Positions 57,961-64,000 of a stretch of DNA of 64,000 nt are shown piece by piece. This DNA comes from Agrypnia vestita. Lineage: Eukaryota > Arthropoda > Insecta > Trichoptera > Phryganeidae. The DNA is taken from assembly GCA_016648135.1 (NCBI GenBank), contig JADDOH010000133.1, forward strand, positions 496,001 to 560,000, read 5' to 3'. The notes below the pieces were generated by a model. It was given only the letters and a program-made list of their open reading frames with translations, was not told the origin of the DNA and did no database searches. Both the position numbers and the translations under genes were made by a program. Positions within the stretch are counted from its first letter, which is position 1. Each line of letters opens with the position of its first letter.

Positions 57961-59350
57961 AAGACGATAAAAGCGTTAGGTGCAATCCGATGCACCTTTT
58001 TGATATAAACCATGAATATTTCTGACACATAATATATGTGGGTTCCTAAAAGCGACATTTTAGAAAATGTTTCATTTTATATTTGATAAAAAGATTTTCA
58101 TCAGGTCTTTTTTTTATGAAACTAATGATTATTTTATAAAACTGAAGTCCTTCGAATACTAAATAGACATTTTGACAAGTATTACACAATTTTTATATTA
58201 TTATAAAAACACACTTTACTGTAAAGTTGCAATTTTTTAGAACATTGTTTTCTATGAAACTGAAAACAATTAAATGAATCAAGTGAATCGTTGATTACCA
58301 ACCATAATTTTTTTCAATGATTTTAATATGTTTGTAGATGACAATATATTCTCTAAGCTCATTCCTACATTTTAAATATTAGTTAACTGTCATATTATCA
58401 AGTATCAATCTGAAGTTATTCCTTGACAAAAATCAGCTTATTCAAGTTATAAACAATAGTTCATGGAGTTAGGTAGGCTTTGATTTTCAAATTAGAACGA
58501 TATTTAGGAAAATATATCTATCGAAAAATGTTTGATAAACGACGGAATACGCGCCCAGAACTAATCCTTTGGAGAGAACAGCGATAGCAATTTATGTAAC
58601 ACGCCATGATTATGAAAATTTTGATATTCTAAATGGGAGGAAAACAGATCCAGAAACGATAGAGGTATTGAATATAAATTATTAATTGGAGGCAGGTACA
58701 GCAAATCTGGCTTGAAGGAAAATTGAAGAAAAAATAACATCAATTATCTAACTACTAATAAAAACTCCCAAAAGCTCATTGATTTTAATAGGTATAGGTA
58801 ACACGGTGAAATCTAACACGCTGTGCAACCTATCACAAAATATTTTTAGAATCTTTATTGCGCTGGTCGCCATAAATACACGCTAACGAGACAGACAATT
58901 TTCTCTTGTTGCGTTTTCAACATGGCAGCGCGCCTATTCACACTCGAAAAAACTTTTGTATGTGATAGTCGCGCCAGCTTTTACCACGATACTATAGAGG
59001 ATTCTATTTTTTTCGTATTTTTCCGTTTTTTTTTGTTCAGATTTAAACTGCAGCCTTGGTGTGTGCAATATGGCGAGCTGCAAACAAAATTAAATTATCT
59101 CTTTGGTTTGGCCGGGTGGGTTGGCTGGACGGGTTGCTCTGTGGATTGCTGGACGGATGCAGGTGCGCCCATGAACCGAGGATTCAATCAACGCACTGGT
59201 GGTTATCAGAAATGATATTTTAAAACACGACATCAGCAGTAAATGCTAAAAATAATTAAATCATTTATTTTCAAAATAAATATGTACGGCAAACTCACAT
59301 TTAGTAACATAAATATAATAGAATATGAAAATGAATATTTATTAGCAACT
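57960..59350. other. AT-rich DNA without recognised genes
   Basis: A 97-codon frame at 58922-59215 starts ATGGCAGCGCGCC in fair initiation context, but it has phenylalanine- and tryptophan-rich low-complexity stretches and no family that I recognise. Confidence 0.3.
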
Positions 59351-59354
59351 AAAT

Positions 59355-59545
59355 AAAAGAAAGACCTGGCACGATCAGATACAACAAGTGTTTGAGGATG
59401 GCCCCGTTAAAAGCCGCAACAACCGTAGAACTTGTATAAGATGTATGAATGTGGCCGAAGCAAAAGTCGTGTGCCAGGATAGAAGAGTGTGGCGTTCAAT
59501 CCTCTCTGCCTACCCCTGCGGGGAAACGGCGTGATGGTTAGTTAG
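59355..59545 (+). pseudogene. RTE-type LINE C-terminal relic (family D, copy 4)
   Basis: One frame gives 'GPVKSRNNRRTCIRCMNVAE' (about 59403-59462), then 'AKVVCQDRRVWRSILSAYP' and 'CGETA' with the stop TGA inside GGGAAACGGCGTGATGG. It matches copies 2 and 3 codon by codon, and the last 60 codons have no stop. Sequence before about 59355 is unrelated to the family, so the copy is truncated close to its end. Confidence 0.75.
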
Positions 59546-59999
59546 TTAATTTATCTAAAGTAAGTCCGTAATTTCATGGAATTAACTGGTAAAAACGAAA
59601 TTACACGGTTGGGGAAAGACTCTAACCTCGAACGCTCGGACCGCAGCGCAGCGACTAGACGACGTAGCCACCATTGCTTATCCGCAGCCAGTCAAAAATA
59701 AACTATATATACTACATTTACAGTGCATTACTGACACACAAAAATATACCATATATATGTATATTCCGTGATTTTTCACGGGTGTACGGCTAGTTATATA
59801 ATATTTGTTGGATAAATAATCTAAAACATGTATATAAACAAATAATATTGTAAAGCTACACACATAATATGTATAATCGAATTAATAATGACTGCTAACT
59901 CTTCTGAAGTATTAAAATGATAAAAGTAAATAAAACCATTTGTTATGATTTAAACATTTTATAATAAAATCTCCATTTTATCATTTTACGACGAAAACC

Positions 60000-60110
60000 G
60001 TTTCGTATTGTTTTGTGTCGAGAAGTGTCAGTTTTATCATCAAACGTCAGAAACTGACAGTTTAATCAACTTATGATATGACAAGAACTGTCAGTTGTAA
60101 ACTGCAAGAT
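60000..60110. repeat. Clustered AACTGTCAGTT-type inverted motifs
   Basis: GTGTCAGTTTTATCATCAAA, AAACTGACAGTTTAATCA and GAACTGTCAGTTGTAAACTG lie within 90 bp, alternating in orientation. Confidence 0.5.
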
Positions 60111-60490
60111 TGTCGGGCGACGGCTAATGGATACAAAATTGTTGGTGATCTGTACTCCGAAATTTCGTATAATTTAAAAAGGATGTCCAAAAAACGATTT
60201 GGATTTATTCGTAAGGTGACCAAGGAAAGACGAAGCAAAATTGCAATCATACTGTAGAATGTGTATAAAAACAAGAGAAAAAAAGAACGAGAGATACAAC
60301 ATACGCGACATACGTAATGATAATTTCGGGATGACCGTGTTAAATATACCACCCTTGAAGAGTTGCACAACTTACTGAAGAAAAGCTTCCTTTCAGTAGC
60401 CTTAAAACCAATTGTTAACCTAACAATTGTGTTTAACAGATCGGGGTCCTAAAGAAAAACTATACAATGATGGATTTAGGTCATTCAATT

Positions 60491-61355
60491 TTATATATTT
60501 GAAGTGACATTTCGATATTCGTGCTGACTCAACAAGTCCGTAAGATCTGGTCTAGTCATATTATTGTCATATTATATACGATTAATGCCACTCCCTTGAA
60601 AACCGTTACTGAAATTAATGATCTTGGCATTTTATTTGACGAGGAATTATCATTCGTAAACCATATCAATAATATAGCAAACAAGGCTATGAAAACACTT
60701 GGCTTTGTTCTGCGCTCTTGTAATTCCTTCACAAATATTCAAACGGTCAAACTCCTTTATTGTTCTCTTGTTAGAAGTCAAATCGAATACAACTCATCTA
60801 TCTGGTGTCCCTATTACAATGCTCATGTTCATACAATAGAAAGAATTCAACATAAATTTTTACGCTACATAAATTTCCGTCTCCATATCCCAATAGAAAA
60901 TCTTAACTATACAAACTTATTATATTTTACCGGTTTATTGCCACTATCGGACAGGAGAGTTTTATCCGATCTGATTTTATTATATAAAATTGTAAACTCG
61001 CATTACCACAGCCCTGAAATTTTGTCCTTAATAATGTTCCATGTACCCAGTCGAACTACTCGAGTGCCGACGCCTTTTTACTGTGACAATACTAGAACAA
61101 ATGCTCACTACAACTCGCTAGTACCTAGAATACACAGGTTAGGTAACAATTATACAAACATAGCGGACATGTTTGGTTCTGGCCTGTCACAGTATAGGGG
61201 CGCGATACTGAGAGCGCTTCATTCCGCCATAATGTAAATTATATACACTTTCTTTTTTTTGTTTTTCTCTCTGTTTATATTATTTTTGCAAATAACTGTT
61301 ATATACCTAAATATGTAAAAGCCTATTTAGGCGTAAATAAATGAATAAATAAATA
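60491..61355 (+). pseudogene. Jockey/CR1-like LINE reverse transcriptase C-terminus
   Basis: The longest open frame of the window (60521-61237, 238 codons, opening on GTG) reads 'INDLGILFDEELSFVNHI' at about residues 32-49, 'ANKAMKTLGFVLRSC', 'VKLLYCSLVRSQIEYNSSIW' and 'ERIQHKFLRYINFR'. This is the post-catalytic segment shared by jockey and CR1 polyproteins (DLGv.fD..LsF..HI...KA.K.LGf..R...LY.sLVRs..eY.s..W). The catalytic FADD box and the endonuclease are missing, so it is 5'-truncated; upstream of 60521 another frame looks like decayed continuation. A hairpin (61321-61332) and a TAAATAAATGAATAAATAAA tail (about 61334-61353) close the element. No stop interrupts the frame. Confidence 0.8.
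61321..61332 (+). repeat. 3' terminal hairpin of the 61 kb LINE
   Basis: GCCTATTTAGGC folds into a 5-bp stem directly before the simple-repeat tail, the arrangement known for 3' recognition in several LINE clades. Confidence 0.6.
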
Positions 61356-61922
61356 TTCTATTCGACAATATAATTTAGGTAGATAGGTCAGCTGACCCAA
61401 TATCGTATTGCGAAAGATGTCTTATTGACAAATTGATCAAGGTATGTAGGTCAACCAATGCCGTTGTTATGATAATACCACTGAGGCGGGTCAAATGATA
61501 TATTAAGCATATAACATTACATCAATCAATCAATCATCTTTCCACTCATTTTCCGCCTTTTTCTTTTCATACCTTACACATAAGTTCCACGGATGATGCT
61601 AGTGATCGTGTTGATATATCTATCCAATAATGTAGTAGAAGTAATCTTCTTCGGGCCTTGGTTGTGTTTTAAATGAATTCGCCATTTAAGCTTGTTTCAG
61701 GTTTTAGTTTTTAAGCAGTTATATAATAAAGTATGAAATGACATTTCTGTAAGGTCACCCTTAATGGTTTTTCGTTGGGAAAGTCAAAAAAGTTTGTGTA
61801 AACTAGGCGGCTTAAAAAACGAAAAAATGACGTGATTTTTAGAGTACTTCGAAATCTGTAACAACCATGAAACTTTAATTTAGAAATCAAGATGTATTAT
61901 AGGGAGCTTTAAATCAATATAT

Positions 61923-62360
61923 ATTATGGTCTCACAGAGACTAAGCTATTTGTACGGGAATGTAAGTATGGAAGGTAAGAAGAAGGTACGGGTTTACAGG
62001 GCTAAGGACCTGTTATTGCCTTAATTTTCACATTGCTTAAGTCATTACTTTACACAATGTAACCTTTAACGATTCCGCCCATGATCGACCACAACTTCTA
62101 TAAAATTTTGGAAATCGTATACAGTGTCTGGTGACCGGTTTCGGTAGCCTTTAATAGCATAAAATAAGATCAATTTCATCGACAAAACACCCCCTATATG
62201 TCATTTTTATGTTACCCAAGCATGGGCGCGTCACCGGACTTCTGTATATGGTGTTTATGTGCCTCGCGTCACTTTAAACTGCGCAATCGCTATCTGTGCT
62301 TGAATTTGTCACTCCCATGAAAAAGTATGCAGATGTCACTGCTGATAATAAAATTTATAT
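61923..62360 (+). repeat. Dispersed repeat family B, copy 3, interrupted
   Basis: TCTCACAGAGACTAAGCTAT, TGTACGGGAATGTAAG, CTTTACACAATGTAACC, then TGCCTCGCGTCACTTTAAAC and ATGTCACTGCTG match copy 2 (38763-39056). The 62122-62244 segment has no counterpart there and is an insertion. Confidence 0.7.
62122..62244. mobile_element. Tc1-like miniature insertion
   Basis: The left end TA-CAGTGTCTGGTGACCGG and the right end CCGGACTTCTG-TA share imperfect termini, with the left CAGTGTCTGGTGAC facing the inverse of the right, CAGAAGTCCGGTGAC. Both are flanked by TA (or TATA). It splits repeat B copy 3 exactly where copy 2 is continuous, which supports a real insertion. Confidence 0.55.
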
Positions 62361-62369
62361 TATTGGTTG

Positions 62370-62605
62370 GAATATGGCAGTGGGCAGGACATGTTGCAAG
62401 GCAGGATGCTACAAGATGGACTCCCAAAGTCTTGAAATGGAGACCTTGATAGAATAAAAGAGGCATCGGAAGACCTCAAAAGAGATACAGCCGCTGTGGG
62501 GGGAAAAAAATGGCTAAAATTAGCAAACAACAAGGAAGGATGGAAGGGTATGGAAGTGGCCTATATCCAACAGTGGAGAGATGAAGGCTGAAGAAGAAGA
62601 AGAAT
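62370..62605 (+). pseudogene. RTE-type LINE C-terminal relic (family A, copy 2)
   Basis: From 62375 the frame reads 'WQWAGHVARQDATRWTPKVL' and 'KWRP'. After two frameshifts it gives 'DTAAVGGKKWLKLANN' and 'MEVAYIQQWRDEG' with the stop at 62589-62591, then a GAAGAAGAAGAAGAA tail. It matches copy 1 (300-580) almost residue for residue over the last 35 positions. The N-terminal WAGH block is better kept here. Reverse transcriptase is absent. Confidence 0.78.
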
Positions 62606-63092
62606 CGCTACGCATTTGAAATTTAATTGAGAAATAGTTTCCGAATCACTTCTAAACATCAATCGTTTAGCGGTCTAAACTAAACTTTTTAGCCCCTCTT
62701 GTAGGGTTGAAAAATTGAAGGCTTCCGCCCCATGGTTCGGGACCCATTGGCACACAACTGATTTTTATTTACGAACGAGTTGTTGTGCATGTTTTACACG
62801 GCACGCAATGTCACGCTTTTTTTATAAATGTACATAATTTCCTATCAATCTTAACGCAACCCGGGGTCCATGATTGATTGAATATTATTCATAATAATAA
62901 AATAACAGGGTGTACGCGGTACGCACGAAAGATTACGGGAACACGTCATGGCTTGGACAAGGATACAGATTTTGGAACAAAAATGTTAAAATTTATCAAG
63001 GATTAATTTTTTACAAAATGTATGAATATTTAAAAAAAATTACCGAATACAACAGAGAAGCGATAGTGTTAAGTAAAGTATTAATCAAGATA

Positions 63093-63350
63093 AATTATAG
63101 AAGTCTCATAGAGATGAAGCTATTTATATAGGAAACATGTACGAAAGTCTTTATAATGTAGCCCCGAAGGTTTATAACCTGTATCAGCTGGCTCGAGCGA
63201 TCATTTTACACAATGCAGCTTAAGAACATCCACACATTATCAAATTTTTGAAAGTTTTGTATATGTTATTTATCTGTCTTCTTTCAAATATTTGAAAAAA
63301 TTACAATAGCCATCTATGATCGAAAATTTGTAATTCATAAGACACGGTAT
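63093..63350 (+). repeat. Dispersed repeat family B, copy 4
   Basis: ATTATAGAAGTCTCATAGAG, GAAGCTATTTATATAGGAAA, ATGTACGAAAGTCTTTATAA and ATCATTTTACACAATGCAGC match copies 1-3. It is closest to copy 1. Confidence 0.65.
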
Positions 63351-63387
63351 ATGTTCGGGCAAAAGACCTGTTAGTCTCTGGTCGGGG

Positions 63388-63442
63388 TCTTTATAAAAAA
63401 TATCTATGAGCGCGGAGCTCTCATAGATATTTTATATAAAGA
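63388..63442. repeat. Near-perfect 23-bp hairpin
   Basis: TCTTTATAAAAAATATCTAT then GAG (63388-63410) pairs with 63420-63442 at 22 of 23 positions over a 9-base loop CGCGGAGCT. The size is in the pre-miRNA range, but I see no known miRNA sequence. Confidence 0.75.
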
Positions 63443-64000
63443 TAAAGATCTCATAGAGTATGTCAGCTGCTACGAACAACAGATTGTTTGGATATCTCGG
63501 CAGACAAAAAATATCAAATATAATTTATTGTACTAAACATTTCGTCAGTTAAAGTGGTGTCGTCAACTGATTTGGTAGCTGGACGAAGAGAACGGACGAG
63601 GAGATCGGATGGAAAACCGTTGTTTTCCGTTGCCTGCAAAAAGTTGCATGCAAACTGGTAAGTGCATCTTTCATATCTAGAGAATTTCGAGTTAAATTTT
63701 TCCCTGTAGAGAACCCAAACCAGAGTGAAAAAAAAATCAGGAAATTGCTCAAACAGTATAAATAATTGGTAGTTTTGCATTGTGTAAAGAGATCTTAAAT
63801 TAAGGCAGCTAATAGAGGTCATAAGCCGTGAGGCCATTCTATAAAGCCACCCTATATAATATATACGTGTTTATCTGTTAGACTTCTATAATTTATGTTC
63901 ATTAATGATAATCCCTCGTGAACAAATATAAAAATATTGTTAAAACTCTATTATTGTTTAGCAACAGGGTTAACTATGTAAATATGCCGATAAATCATTT

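Noticed and set aside
58922..59215. 97-codon frame with ATG in good context
   Set aside because: Phe/Trp-rich low-complexity content and no family recognised. A homology search or RNA reads would be needed to revive it.

Overview
The window reads as non-coding, transposon-rich nuclear DNA of an arthropod, most likely an insect, with Lepidoptera plausible. The evidence is: an AT-rich background; three short (TTAGG)n/(CCTAA)n tracts, the insect-type telomere repeat; a conserved RTE 3' end that opens with a 'CGCGGCTTCGCACGC' block (39065-39482), common in insect and especially moth genomes; and many endonuclease-reverse transcriptase C-termini of the kind annotated in moths. The longest open frame is 238 codons and is a retrotransposon relic. 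I found no host protein-coding exon, rRNA or intact tRNA that I can defend.

Retrotransposons. At least eleven loci carry the C-terminal end of non-LTR retrotransposon polyproteins of RTE type, all 5'-truncated and most with stops or frameshifts: 300-580, 9700-10000, 10290-10765, 11380-11745, 23190-23480, 35400-35910, 36710-36880, 45930-46270, 55290-55560, 59355-59545 and 62370-62591. Four further loci are jockey/CR1-like: 10935-11228 (-), 14860-15760 (-), 52138-52700 (+) and 60491-61355 (+). Three of these end in a small hairpin followed by an A-rich or simple-repeat tail. A tRNA-Gly-derived SINE head sits at 16822-16890.

DNA transposons. The window holds a non-autonomous hAT-like element with a perfect 8-bp target duplication (44391-44985), a second, longer hAT-like element (24644-25749), a piggyBac-like element in a TTAA site (23939-24245), a 189-bp miniature element (49824-50012), an element with 188-bp terminal inverted repeats (51009-51538) and a Tc1-like miniature insertion (62122-62244) that interrupts an older repeat.

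The most interesting pattern is structural. A short motif made of (C)TGA(C/T)GA, a hairpin and GAAAC recurs at seven or more loci. In three of them it lies inside long foldback elements (25294-25518, 33263-33863, 49459-49815). The 33.3-33.9 kb element carries three copies that come close to a hammerhead-ribozyme core. This recalls the hammerhead motifs reported in terminal repeats of Penelope-like retroelements, but the sequence departs from the canonical core by one nucleotide, so activity is open.

The rest is AT-rich unique DNA, local tandem duplications (6.8-7.3, 32.2, 40.9-41.3, 41.5 and 45.0 kb) and GC-rich low-copy islands roughly 150-500 bp long, some dense in homeodomain-type ATTA sites. 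Those islands are the best candidates for conserved regulatory DNA. Together this suggests an intergenic region or a very large intron.
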